DNA of 64,000 nt, taken from Paenibacillus sp. 1001270B_150601_E10 (lineage in GTDB: Bacteria > Bacillota > Bacilli > Paenibacillales > Paenibacillaceae). Position 1 is the stretch's first letter; each line of letters opens with the position of its first letter. The stretch is taken from the NCBI RefSeq assembly GCF_015558675.1, contig NZ_JADMOL010000005.1:124652-188651 (forward strand), in the 5' to 3' direction. Made by a program: the position numbers and the translations under genes. Positions 23,273 to 31,505 of the stretch are shown one piece after another. The notes beneath the pieces were generated by a model. The model worked only from the letters and a program-made list of their open reading frames with translations. It had not been told where the DNA came from and made no database searches.

Positions 23273-23833
23273 TTACAACGATGATTCCAGCAATGCCTCT
23301 TGTGTAGTTGGGAGCACCCAGGGATACTCATGTTTATTGCGCCGAATGCGACCTACGTCGATAATCGTCGGAACAACGTCATCCCCTTTGTACGGCGTTC
23401 GACCTCCGATCTTTCGCATCGGTACTTTAAAGGATATTCGAAGTGCGCGTGCAAACACGGGTTCCAGCAGGCACACATAATAATCCAACAAATGCCGATC
23501 CGCATAATATACCATAGCGGACAAGAGCCTCGAGATATTGTTTCCACGATGCTTAGGCAGCAGGGCTACCTTGTCCACTTCAGCTACCTTTTCAATCGAT
23601 GAGATAAGTTCTTGCTGCAGATGAAACGTCGCGACCTCGCGCAGCTCCACCTTATCTGGTTGATAGGGCTTCACTTCAAAAGTACCGATAAACTCGTCAT
23701 GCTCATTGGAGACTAACAGCTTGTCCATTACTTCGTTCTCAACTTCCAGCTCGAACCCCTTTTCCTTCCAAACCTCACTCCAGATTCGGTTATAATGGGC
23801 AAGCTGAGCCGTGCTGCTGACTACCGTATACAT
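23273..23833 (-). CDS. GNAT-fold acyltransferase resembling autoinducer synthases (LuxI/FeeM-like)
   Basis: A 186-residue protein with a GNAT-type fold pattern: beta strand FIGTFEVKPY, strand VDKVALLPKHRG leading into a helix, and a C-terminal block (KVPMRKIGGRTPYKG, then VVPTIIDV) like the end of LuxI/FeeM-type acyl-homoserine-lactone or N-acyl amino acid synthases. These enzymes use acyl-ACP or acyl-CoA donors. The match is by eye and moderate, and an ordinary N-acetyltransferase is the alternative. GGAGGG precedes the ATG. A perfect 20-bp palindrome lies about 40 nt upstream. A chemoreceptor gene follows 28 bp downstream. Confidence 0.6.
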   Translation of the reverse strand: MYTVVSSTAQLAHYNRIWSEVWKEKGFELEVENEVMDKLLVSNEHDEFIGTFEVKPYQPDKVELREVATFHLQQELISSIEKVAEVDKVALLPKHRGNNISRLLSAMVYYADRHLLDYYVCLLEPVFARALRISFKVPMRKIGGRTPYKGDDVVPTIIDVGRIRRNKHEYPWVLPTTQEALLESSL

Positions 23834-23874
23834 TCGATGATCCCTCCATACATGCTAACTCTCTATATGTATAT

Positions 23875-23894
23875 TTGTATATGTTCATATACAA
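23875..23894. promoter_or_regulatory. Perfect 20-bp palindromic operator candidate
   Basis: TTGTATATG (23875-23883), a 2-nt spacer, then CATATACAA (23886-23894). It lies about 40 nt before the acyltransferase start. On the minus strand its first half, TTGTAT, could act as a -35 box, with TACATA 17 nt on as a -10. A bound regulator would then block or recruit polymerase there. Confidence 0.55.
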
Positions 23895-24111
23895 TTTTAC
23901 GGCATGCAACACAAGCCTGTTTCTACCTTTTTACAAATTTAGTTCTCAAGTCCTACTATTTTACTTTTTTCACACCAGCAAGCTGCCACACAACAAGATC
24001 TCCCCCTCATGCTGAATGGCTCGAATCGTGGGATGAAAGCAGTTCTTTAGCAGAACTATTTCTTCATTTATATCGCCCTTACAGCGCTTAAACTTTAGAT
24101 TGAAAACAAAA

Positions 24112-24145
24112 AAATCTGCTTGGGAACACGCCCCTAAGCAGATTT
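24112..24145 (-). terminator. Rho-independent terminator overlapping the carboxypeptidase stop
   Basis: AAATCTGCTT (24112-24121) pairs with AAGCAGATTT (24136-24145), with T after it on the minus strand. The upstream arm includes the last codons and stop of the carboxypeptidase gene. Confidence 0.9.
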
Positions 24146-25183
24146 ATCCATTCGCCCTTTAGCCCTAGACCAATCGAATCCATAATCGAGCAGCGTATGG
24201 GAATCGGTCCATACTTCTGTCTCGGTCGAATGCAGCACGACCGCAATCACCATCTGCCCCTGCCGCTCAGCAGAAGATACAAGGCAGTAGCCTGCTTGAT
24301 CAGTGAAACCTGTCTTTATGCCAATTGCTCCATCGTAGTAATAGCCGCTGTCCTCTTGAAGCAGCTTATTGCGATTCACCACTGTCATCGCATGGACTCT
24401 ATCCGGTGAAGACTCGCTAAGCGCAGCTCGCTTCTCCATCACAATCTCTCGAAAGCCTTCATGCTGCATCGCTTCATAAGCAAGCGCAGCGAGATCATGC
24501 GCCGTGCTGTAATGATTCGGATCATGCATGCCATGCGGATTCGTAAAATGCGTCCGCTCCATGCCAAGCTGCTTGGCCTTCTTGTTCATCATGACAACAA
24601 ATGCTTGATAGGCTTCGCCTCTTGTAGCACCTGCCTGCGCATGCTGCATGCCGACCTGTACCGCGATCGTGCGCGCTGCGTCATTTCCGGAAGGAAGCAT
24701 CATCGCCTTGATGAGCTCCTCCCAAGTTAGCAGCTGTCCCTCCACGAGGCCCGCCTTGCTCTCTACTGCCGCGGTCCACTCTACCTCCGAACCGACTCTA
24801 ACGAGCGTCTCCGAAGGCATCGCATCTAAGGCGATGAGCGCTGTCATAATCTTGGTCGTGCTCGCCATCGGCAGTTTATCCTGGTCATTTTTATAGAAAA
24901 TGGTCTCGCCTGTCTCACCGTCCATAACAACGGCTGCCTTTGCCTCAATCTCTGCTCCTGCAAAAGCATGGTCATTCGAATCAAGATGTAGACGGTCGAG
25001 TGCAATGGCGTAAATCGTCTTCAATGGAAAGTCCATCGCATGCATGATCCAGAGAATACCGCAGCTGATCAGCATGACGCCCAGCAGAAGTCGTACTTTG
25101 CTCCGAGCGCGTCGTTTCTGTGGTATGGCGTTTGTTGATGCTGTATGTTGAATGGTTGAACTTTTATTGCTCACGATTCTCAC
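24134..25183 (-). CDS. D-alanyl-D-alanine carboxypeptidase (penicillin-binding protein 5/6 family)
   Basis: A 349-residue serine peptidase that trims the terminal D-Ala from peptidoglycan stem peptides. The cytoplasmic N-terminus is basic and followed by one membrane helix (about 31-50). The active site is complete: S108 and K111 in ASTTKIM, S164-G165-N166 in LPSGNDAA, and K289-T290-G291 in GIKTGFTDQAG. The C-terminal beta-rich domain of DacA is absent, so it resembles the shorter DacF/VanY-like D,D-carboxypeptidases. It is alone, and its terminator overlaps the stop. Confidence 0.92.
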   Translation of the reverse strand: MRIVSNKSSTIQHTASTNAIPQKRRARSKVRLLLGVMLISCGILWIMHAMDFPLKTIYAIALDRLHLDSNDHAFAGAEIEAKAAVVMDGETGETIFYKNDQDKLPMASTTKIMTALIALDAMPSETLVRVGSEVEWTAAVESKAGLVEGQLLTWEELIKAMMLPSGNDAARTIAVQVGMQHAQAGATRGEAYQAFVVMMNKKAKQLGMERTHFTNPHGMHDPNHYSTAHDLAALAYEAMQHEGFREIVMEKRAALSESSPDRVHAMTVVNRNKLLQEDSGYYYDGAIGIKTGFTDQAGYCLVSSAERQGQMVIAVVLHSTETEVWTDSHTLLDYGFDWSRAKGRMDKSA

Positions 25184-25444
25184 CTATCCCTCAGTTCCTT
25201 TGTTATTCACTAGTCTAGACGGATAGGTTTAACGATTTCTTGCGAAATTCTTAAGAAATTATGATGTTTGCCAAAGAATGACGACAAATGTGGTCCTTAC
25301 CGCATCGCGGTCGACTTCTATGCTTCTGCCATACCGTCCATTGCGAGTTGCCCAAGCACAGAATGGATACCCGTTAGCGAATGGGAAACGTGAACTTTTC
25401 ATTCAAAATTAGGAAAATATTTTTTCGTTTTTTCAACTTTACAT
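25184..25444. other. Divergent intergenic region, no gene seen
   Basis: Spacer between the carboxypeptidase (minus) and LacI (plus) genes. It has no supported open frame and should hold the carboxypeptidase promoter. Confidence 0.4.
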
Positions 25445-25482
25445 TTGTCAAATATGTAAGCCTACCTTATACTCAGAGTATA
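25445..25482 (+). promoter_or_regulatory. Promoter and overlapping palindrome of the LacI-family gene
   Basis: TTGTCA (25445-25450), a 17-nt spacer and TATACT (25468-25473) form a near-consensus sigma-A promoter. TATACT-CAG-AGTATA (25468-25482) is a perfect dyad covering the -10, so it may be an operator for autoregulation. Confidence 0.65.
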
Positions 25483-25507
25483 CCAATCTTATGGGAGAGA
25501 ATTCCGG

Positions 25508-26569
25508 ATGTCCAAAAGAATAACCCAACAGCACATAGCAGACGCCCTGCAGCTATCGCGCAATACGGTATCCAAGGCGCTGAATAATGAAGAGGGTCTT
25601 AAAGAAGACACTCGCGTGCGAATTGTGAAGCAAGCGATTCAGATGGGATATACCAAGTTCCCGCCTGGACTTCTAGAGTCGATCTCGAAGCTGACCGAAC
25701 ATTCAGAGCCAGCAGTCGATTCGAGCAAGAGCAAGCTGATCGCCTTATTGTCCCATTCTGACTATATGGGCAATTATTACTGGTCTCAATTTTTAAGCGG
25801 ATTAAATTCCTCGTTGAAAGAGGCTGGCTACACGGTAGCCATGGCAATCGTCGATCTGGAGGAGGAGAATGAGCTTCGACTGCCGCCGCTATTTTCGATG
25901 CAGCGCCCAGCAGGATTGATTACGATTGGCTCCTTCCTTCAAACCTATTATGAACATCTACAGCAAACCGGCATTCCAGCACTATTCGTAGATACGTATG
26001 CCACATTCAATATGAATGATCTGCATACAGACATTCTTACGATGAACAACAGCGACAGCGTGTACCAAATGACAAGGTCCATTCTTGCAAACGGATACAC
26101 CAGCGTCGGCTTTGTTGGTGACATCGGTTCCTGCCTAAGCTATTGGGAACGCTGGACAGGCTTCTGCCGCGCTCTGGAACAAGCAAAAATCCCTATGAAT
26201 CATGGTCTGAATATTACGAACACATTACCGAGACACTATTACTACCGAGAACAGCTGAGAGATGCGCTTCAAAAGAGCAAGGAACGGCCGGAGGTATACA
26301 TTTGCGCAAATGATGCCGTGGCCATCGAGCTTATTCACCTGCTTAGAGAGGAAGGCAAGCGTGTTCCAGAGGACATCGTTGTGACGGGCTTCGATAACAG
26401 CGGAGAGCTTTCCCTGCTCCAGCCGTCCATGCCGACTGTTGACGTGCCAAAGCGCGAGATGGGAATACGTGCGGGAGAATTGCTGAAGTGGCGCATCGAC
26501 CATCCGGACCGTCCTCGAGAGTTTGTGCGTGTAGCTACACGTGTAATTGGATTAAATAACCTAATGTAA
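25508..26569 (+). CDS. LacI family transcriptional regulator
   Basis: A 353-residue repressor-type protein. The N-terminal helix-turn-helix (about 4-50; QQHIADALQLSRNTVSKALNN) is followed by a hinge and a periplasmic-binding-protein-like sugar domain (about 65-350) with the usual landmarks YICANDAVAIELI and VTGFDNSGELS. A strong promoter and an overlapping palindrome lie upstream. The GH130 phosphorylase gene follows on the same strand after a terminator, making it the most likely target besides self-control (inference). Confidence 0.93.
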   Translation: MSKRITQQHIADALQLSRNTVSKALNNEEGLKEDTRVRIVKQAIQMGYTKFPPGLLESISKLTEHSEPAVDSSKSKLIALLSHSDYMGNYYWSQFLSGLNSSLKEAGYTVAMAIVDLEEENELRLPPLFSMQRPAGLITIGSFLQTYYEHLQQTGIPALFVDTYATFNMNDLHTDILTMNNSDSVYQMTRSILANGYTSVGFVGDIGSCLSYWERWTGFCRALEQAKIPMNHGLNITNTLPRHYYYREQLRDALQKSKERPEVYICANDAVAIELIHLLREEGKRVPEDIVVTGFDNSGELSLLQPSMPTVDVPKREMGIRAGELLKWRIDHPDRPREFVRVATRVIGLNNLM

Positions 26570-26607
26570 TATTATTTAATCTACAATTGCACAAATTTTA
26601 CGAATTA

Positions 26608-26645
26608 AATGCACACTATGTTATTGACATAGCGTGCATTTTATT
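26608..26645 (+). terminator. Rho-independent terminator of the LacI-family gene
   Basis: AATGCAC..CTATG (from 26608) pairs with CATAG..GTGCATT (to 26640), followed by TTATTTTA. It separates the regulator from the phosphorylase gene. Confidence 0.78.
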
Positions 26646-26662
26646 TTACATTTAGACTATCA

Positions 26663-26676
26663 AGAAAACGCATTCA
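26663..26676 (+). promoter_or_regulatory. Possible catabolite-response (cre) or LacI-type operator
   Basis: AGAAAACGCATTCA matches the cre pattern TGWAANCGNTNWCA at all but two positions. It lies about 80 nt upstream of the GH130 start. It could bind CcpA or the adjacent LacI-family regulator. Confidence 0.4.
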
Positions 26677-26755
26677 CGAACGCGCTTCAGATTCAATCTC
26701 AAAGTTAGCGTTCTCATCAAAGACTATACTTTAACGTAAAGTGAGGTACTTGTTC

Positions 26756-27745
26756 ATGAGCAAACTTAACATTGTTGGACCAAGCCTTCCAAATATCCCT
26801 TGGGAAGAACGCCCAGAAGGTCATCGCGACGTATTGTGGCGCTATACGCAAAACCCTGTTATTCCACGCGACTTGCTTCCGAACTCTAACAGTATCTTCA
26901 ACAGTGCTGTTGTGCCATTCGAAGGCGGATTCGCTGGCGTATTCCGCTGCGACGATCGCAACCGCTACATGAGACTTCACACTGGTTTCAGTAAAGACGG
27001 CTTGACTTGGGAAATCAACGAAGAACCAATCAAGTTCGAGTGTGACGATCCTGAGATCGGTAACTTTATCGAAGGCTATGACCCACGCGTATGCTGGATC
27101 GAAGATCGTTTCTATGTAACATGGTGTAACATCTACCACGGCCCAACAATCGGCGTGGCTTATACGTATGACTTCAAAACCTACCATCAATTAGAAAATG
27201 CATTCTTGCCATATAACCGTAACGGCGTTATGTTCCCACGTAAGATTAACGGTAACTATGCAATGCTTAGCCGTCCATCTGACACAGGACATACTCCATT
27301 CGGAGATATCTTCTACAGCGAAAGCCCAGATATGGAATACTGGGGACGTCACCGCCATGTAATGGGTACACTCGGCGGATGGCAAAGCAAGAAAGTCGGC
27401 GCTGGCCCGATTCCGATCGAAACAAGCGAAGGCTGGTTGATGATCTATCACGGCGTATTGAACTCCTGCAACGGCTACGTATATGCATTCGGCGCTGCTC
27501 TTCTTGATTTGGAACAGCCTTGGAAAGTATTGTACCGCAGTGAGCCATACTTGCTTCAACCTTCCACTTACTATGAGTGCGTAGGCGACGTTCCAAACGT
27601 AGCATTCCCATGTGCATCTCTTGTTGACGCTGACACTGGCCGCATCGCGATCTACTACGGTGCTGCTGACACGGTAACAGCTGTTGCATTCGGATATGTT
27701 GACGAAATTGTGGAATTTGTCAAAAACAATTCCCGCGTTAAGTAA
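26756..27745 (+). CDS. GH130 family glycoside phosphorylase (beta-mannoside phosphorylase-like)
   Basis: A 329-residue five-bladed beta-propeller enzyme of the GH130 type. These enzymes phosphorolyse beta-mannosides in the cytoplasm, giving mannose-1-phosphate. The family pattern is visible: [20 protein letters not shown] near the N-terminus, the catalytic-Asp region [11 protein letters not shown], then [15 protein letters not shown] and [19 protein letters not shown]. An in-frame GTG at 26741 exists, but GTGAGG serves as the ribosome site for the ATG at 26756. The codons look more biased than in neighbouring genes (CCA for Pro, GTA/GTT for Val), suggesting high expression. The exact acceptor sugar is unknown. 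Confidence 0.88.
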   Translation: MSKLNIVGPSLPNIPWEERPEGHRDVLWRYTQNPVIPRDLLPNSNSIFNSAVVPFEGGFAGVFRCDDRNRYMRLHTGFSKDGLTWEINEEPIKFECDDPEIGNFIEGYDPRVCWIEDRFYVTWCNIYHGPTIGVAYTYDFKTYHQLENAFLPYNRNGVMFPRKINGNYAMLSRPSDTGHTPFGDIFYSESPDMEYWGRHRHVMGTLGGWQSKKVGAGPIPIETSEGWLMIYHGVLNSCNGYVYAFGAALLDLEQPWKVLYRSEPYLLQPSTYYECVGDVPNVAFPCASLVDADTGRIAIYYGAADTVTAVAFGYVDEIVEFVKNNSRVK

Positions 27746-27764
27746 AAAAACGGGTGTTTATGAA

Positions 27765-27900
27765 TTGGATTATCTGCGCAAAACGCAGTATAATGTAATT
27801 ATGAATTACAAAGATGCATTGAACCCATGAAAAATGCCTTCTTTGTAACCCCCCATGCCCCTTATGTCCATTGCCCGTGGATATAAGGGGCTTTAACTTT
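27765..27900 (+). ncRNA. Candidate small RNA with its own promoter and terminator
   Basis: TTGGAT (27765-27770), an 18-nt spacer and a perfect TATAAT (27789-27794) form a promoter after the GH130 stop. Transcription from about 27801 would give a hairpin with arms TTACAAAG (27806-27813) and CTTTGTAA (27841-27848), with GCATT/AATGC inside, then a C-run, then the GC-rich terminator hairpin ending at 27891. The only open frame is nine codons or fewer. The terminator also serves GH130. Confidence 0.5.
27857..27900 (+). terminator. Terminator hairpin downstream of GH130
   Basis: GCCCCTTAT (27857-27865) pairs with ATAAGGGGC (27883-27891), with extra pairing inside. The following sequence is TTTAACTTT. 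Confidence 0.75.
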
Positions 27901-28048
27901 GTCAGGGGTGGATTTTTCGACTTAATCCAAGCGACATTCAACCTCTGTAAACCTCAAAATATGCTCCATGAGCATGCAAAAAAGCCGCCCTCCTCCACAG
28001 CCTAAGCTGCTTCAAAAAGCGACCTTTATCTATCGTGCAAATGTAAAC
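27901..28048. other. Convergent spacer, no gene seen
   Basis: The spacer between the GH130/sRNA terminator and the end of the acetate-transporter gene contains the short palindrome ATGCTC-CAT-GAGCAT and an A-run that may follow a weak terminator on the minus strand. Nothing else is supported. Confidence 0.35.
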
Positions 28049-28663
28049 TTATTTTTTAAATATTCCAAACGGCTTGCCAATTGGCAGAAATGCACGGCCG
28101 AAGTGTGCATTTAATACGGATGCTGCTGAGCCGTAAAAGCTAACAATCGCGATTCCGAACTCGGATACGGCAGCCACCTTGTGCATGACATGTGAAGCAA
28201 TGCCGAAGGAGTCGAAGCTTAAGCCTAAGAACAAGAAATCGATGAGCACGAAAATAATGAACAAGACCTTATTTGTTTCCATCGCACCAATGGTCATGAA
28301 CAAAGTAAAGATCAGATAGCCGACAAAAGCGACGCCAAGCTGGTGCGTATCTGCACCCTGCATCATGGACTCACCGAAGATGCCGTGCTGAATCATCCAG
28401 GAGGTTCCGACTGCAAACCAGAAAAACGCATAGCCGCCAAAGGCCGTTGTACCAAATGTGTTGCCTTTCTTTGCATCATGAATGCAAGCAAACAGTTGGG
28501 CAAAGGCACCGAGGAAGATCGCCCATGGAATGATAAATGAGGTTCCATCCGTCCAACCAAGCTTCTGCGTGGAGGCGACGAGCGTCACCATGGCAAGACC
28601 GAACAGCCCAATCGCACTAGGATCTGCTGTCGCAATTTTAACCTGCCGTTGTTCCGTATTCAT
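28049..28663 (-). CDS. satP: Acetate/succinate-type transporter (GPR1/FUN34/YaaH family)
   Basis: A 204-residue membrane protein with six helices, matching the small acetate-uptake family called AceTr. The family signature near the N-terminus is present in the form ADPSAIGLFGLAMVT, followed by the FGGYAFFWFAVG segment in the third helix. GGGGAG lies 11 nt before the ATG. It is monocistronic. The formate-THF ligase gene lies about 550 bp upstream and is on the same strand but separated by its own terminator. Confidence 0.88.
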   Translation of the reverse strand: MNTEQRQVKIATADPSAIGLFGLAMVTLVASTQKLGWTDGTSFIIPWAIFLGAFAQLFACIHDAKKGNTFGTTAFGGYAFFWFAVGTSWMIQHGIFGESMMQGADTHQLGVAFVGYLIFTLFMTIGAMETNKVLFIIFVLIDFLFLGLSFDSFGIASHVMHKVAAVSEFGIAIVSFYGSAASVLNAHFGRAFLPIGKPFGIFKK

Positions 28664-29093
28664 GTTGTAATATGCTCCCCTTTAGTTGTAATATCTACCT
28701 TTTGCACATGGTTCTTGTTTGTAAGAGGCCAATAAGATACAATCTCAATCATTCGGCTGTACAAACACACAACGAGGCTTATTCTACCATGATTAAAGGT
28801 TAGGAAGCACCCAAAGATTCATATGTAATTTATGGAAGTTAGCTATATGAATAACTCCCTTTCCTTAGGAACATATAACGTTGATTCAACACCTCATAAC
28901 AGAGACGTCCTTCTAATCACCTGTACGTCATATCCATTCAAAATCTATTAGCAAAATAGGGTGGCCCGTTCCTGCTCATAAGAAGATTTTATTAAAAATC
29001 TTGAAATGGGAGCGACCATTGTTAAATGTCAGGTGTTATCTATATAACTGCAAAGATCTTGAAACTTTGAGATTGTTTTTTTACAAAAAGAAA
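28664..29093. other. Intergenic region, no gene seen
   Basis: The spacer must carry the satP promoter on the minus strand. AAGATTTT-ATT-AAAAATCTT near 28983-29003 is a small perfect dyad. The open frames here are short and lack ribosome sites. Confidence 0.35.
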
Positions 29094-29149
29094 AGAAGCC
29101 CCTTCCAAGAGACACTTCTGCTAGCAGAAATCCTTGTACAAGAGCTTCT
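29082..29149 (-). terminator. Terminator of the formate-THF ligase gene
   Basis: AGAAGC (29094-29099) pairs with GCTTCT (29144-29149) and the stem is extended by wobble pairs. The loop contains the palindromes TTCTGCTAGCAGAA and CTTGTACAAG. The minus strand continues into TTTTCTTTTTG. Confidence 0.6.
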
Positions 29150-29211
29150 TCATAATCTAATAAGACTTATTCATATATTTACGTCCTTACCTCATTCAAG
29201 CGCTGCAGCTC

Positions 29212-30849
29212 CTATTCTAATCCAGAGACTGTGCCATCCTCATGAAGCTTAATTCGCAGTGCAGCCGGTTCCTTCGGCAAGCCTGGCATTGTCATAATTG
29301 CACCGGTCTCCACGACAACAAAGCCTGCCCCTGCCGAAATTCGAACATCTGAGATATCCATCACAAAGTCTGTTGGCGCTCCCAGAAGCTTTGGATTGTC
29401 CGAGAAGGAGTATGGCGTCTTCGCCATGCAGACAGGAAGCTCATGACCGAATTGCTCCTCGATGCGGCTTAGCGCCCGTGAAGCCTTCGGCGTAAAGCGA
29501 ATATCGGCGCCGCGATAAATTTCGCGAACAACAATTTTAATTTTTTCACGAAGTGGAGTATGATCAGGATAGAGCAAGCGGAACTCTTCGCCTGCGCGTG
29601 AAGCCGCTGCAGCTATTGCAACTGTCTTTGCCAGCGCTTCTGCGCCTTCTCCGCCCTTCGCCCAGGCTTCAGACAGAGCCACTTCACACGACATCTCTCG
29701 GCAGAAGGTGACGACCTCAGCGAGCTCTGCCTCCGAATCTGTGGCGAAGCGGTTAACGGCAACTACGATCGGAAGACCATACTTACGCATATTTTCGATA
29801 TGACGCTTCAGATTCAGAAGTCCTTCTCGAAGTGCATCCAGATTCTGCGCGGCAAGCTCATCCTTTTTCACACCGCCGTTGTATTTAAGCGCCTTAACCG
29901 TCGCTACAAGCACAACAGCAGAAGGAATGAGGCCTGTCTGTCGGCACTTGATATCAAGGAACTTCTCTGCTCCAAGATCCGCACCGAATCCAGCTTCCGT
30001 CACCACATAATCAGCAAGCTTAAGACCATAGCGTGTTGCCCGAACACTGGAGCATCCATGTGCAATATTAGCAAATGGTCCGCCATGAATCAGGACAGGA
30101 TTGCCTTCTATTGTCTGCACCAGATTCGGTTTAATGGCATGACGAAGCAGCACGCTCATCGCCTCCGTTGCACCGATATGGTTGACCGTTACCGGTTCGC
30201 CAGCTTGATTATACGCAACGACCATGCGACCAAGGCGCTTTATAAGATCCTGCAAATCCTCAGCCAAACACAATACCGCCATCACTTCCGATGCGGTTGT
30301 AATCATATATCCATCTTCACGAACGACTCCATTGCCTTCTCCAAGACCAATCACGATTCGCCGCAGCGGTCGATCGTTCATATCGACGACACGCTTCCAT
30401 ACGATACGATTCACGTCAATTTGCAGCGCATTGCCCTGCATAAGATGATTATCAAGCATTGCAGCAGCCAGATTGTGAGCCGAGGTTACCGCATGAATAT
30501 CGCCTGTGAAATGAAGATTAATATCCTCCGCAGGCACGATCTGTGCACAGCCACTCCCTGTAGCGCCGCCCTTCATGCCCATGCATGGTCCAAGGGAAGG
30601 CTCCCTTAATGCTGCGACTGCCTTATGACCGATGCGATTGAGGCCTTGCGTTAGACCGATCGTGGTCAGCGTCTTGCCTTCTCCTGCTGGAGTTGGGTTC
30701 ATTGCAGTTACGAGAATGAGCTTGCCGTTTGGTCTGGATGATACTTCTTCCCATAGACCTTCGCTAAGCTTAGCCGCGTACTTTCCATAAGGCTCAAGAT
30801 GGTCAGCATTGATTCCGAGCTGATCTGCAATATTCAAGATGGATTGCAT
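29212..30849 (-). CDS. fhs: Formate--tetrahydrofolate ligase
   Basis: A 545-residue ATP-dependent enzyme that joins formate to tetrahydrofolate to give 10-formyl-THF for purine and formyl-Met synthesis. The P-loop TPAGEGKTLTTIGL (about 52-65) and the family-typical LREPSLGPCMGMKGGATGSG and GDIHAVTSAHNL are all present, and the length is normal. GCAGGTGAG lies 7 nt before the ATG at 30849. The in-frame GTG a little upstream is inside that ribosome site and is rejected. A gene for a thiamine-binding protein lies 115 bp upstream on the same strand. Confidence 0.96.
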   Translation of the reverse strand: MQSILNIADQLGINADHLEPYGKYAAKLSEGLWEEVSSRPNGKLILVTAMNPTPAGEGKTLTTIGLTQGLNRIGHKAVAALREPSLGPCMGMKGGATGSGCAQIVPAEDINLHFTGDIHAVTSAHNLAAAMLDNHLMQGNALQIDVNRIVWKRVVDMNDRPLRRIVIGLGEGNGVVREDGYMITTASEVMAVLCLAEDLQDLIKRLGRMVVAYNQAGEPVTVNHIGATEAMSVLLRHAIKPNLVQTIEGNPVLIHGGPFANIAHGCSSVRATRYGLKLADYVVTEAGFGADLGAEKFLDIKCRQTGLIPSAVVLVATVKALKYNGGVKKDELAAQNLDALREGLLNLKRHIENMRKYGLPIVVAVNRFATDSEAELAEVVTFCREMSCEVALSEAWAKGGEGAEALAKTVAIAAAASRAGEEFRLLYPDHTPLREKIKIVVREIYRGADIRFTPKASRALSRIEEQFGHELPVCMAKTPYSFSDNPKLLGAPTDFVMDISDVRISAGAGFVVVETGAIMTMPGLPKEPAALRIKLHEDGTVSGLE

Positions 30850-30964
30850 GAAAGTTCTCACCTGCTGTTCTATAGTTTTGTTTTTATTATACTATGAATA
30901 CGACTTCTGCGTCATAATGGTAAAATTTCAAACAAAATACTATCATTTTTAGTTATTTATTATG

Positions 30965-31279
30965 TTAATGTTCGGAATTCGTTATCTTTTCTTGAACAGA
31001 ACGGATTTTTTGAGCAGAAGAAGACGGCTTGTCTCTTCGATCGTCAATCTTGACGCTTGTCGATACGCGAAGAGCACCGCTATGAAAAGGCGTCTCGTGA
31101 AGCAGCAGAATCACTTCGAACAAACGATCAAGCGGACCTTCAATAATTGTACTCATCGAGGTCAGCTCATACCGGATTCCTTCCTGCTTCGATAAGACGT
31201 CCTGAAGCTCGGCTACATAAGCGCTTAAGCTCGTTGTTGCGGTTCCAATGGGAATGATCGTAACTTCTGCAATCGCCAT
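30965..31279 (-). CDS. YqgV/MTH1187-type thiamine-binding protein
   Basis: A 104-residue cytoplasmic protein of the MTH1187/YqgV (formerly DUF77) family, a ferredoxin-like fold known to bind thiamine in tetramers. The family pattern is clear: AIAEVTIIPIGT at the start, the central YELTSMSTIIEGPLDRLFEVI, and the VSTSVKIDDRRDKP strand near the end. The ATG at 31279 follows GGAAGGA; a TTG six bases upstream is less likely. It lies 115 bp upstream of fhs and may share its transcript. Confidence 0.9.
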   Translation of the reverse strand: MAIAEVTIIPIGTATTSLSAYVAELQDVLSKQEGIRYELTSMSTIIEGPLDRLFEVILLLHETPFHSGALRVSTSVKIDDRRDKPSSSAQKIRSVQEKITNSEH

Positions 31280-31308
31280 TTGCAACTCATCCTTCCTTGT
31301 TGTCGTTT

Positions 31309-31352
31309 ACTATATAGGGATCGTTGACACTAATCTTATAGTACTATATAGT
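31309..31352. promoter_or_regulatory. Repeated ACTATATAG sites upstream of the thiamine-binding gene
   Basis: ACTATATAG occurs at 31309-31317 and again at 31343-31351, 34 bp apart. The second copy extends to the palindrome ACTATATAGT. The spacing is close to three helical turns. The binding factor is unknown. Confidence 0.35.
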
Positions 31353-31505
31353 TCTAAATATATCATGTAACATTTCCCAACAAACCCCAAAATTTTTCAA
31401 TTTTCAATGTCATAATGATGTTACATTCCACGAATTCACTCTATGCAACCACCATTCATTCCTGATGTTATTCCCTATTACTATCAATCACAAAGGAGTA
31501 TCAGT

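Noticed and set aside
29800-30609. A 269-codon plus-strand frame inside fhs
   Set aside because: It is antisense to a highly conserved enzyme and its translation (His/Ile/Cys-rich) looks like a codon shadow.
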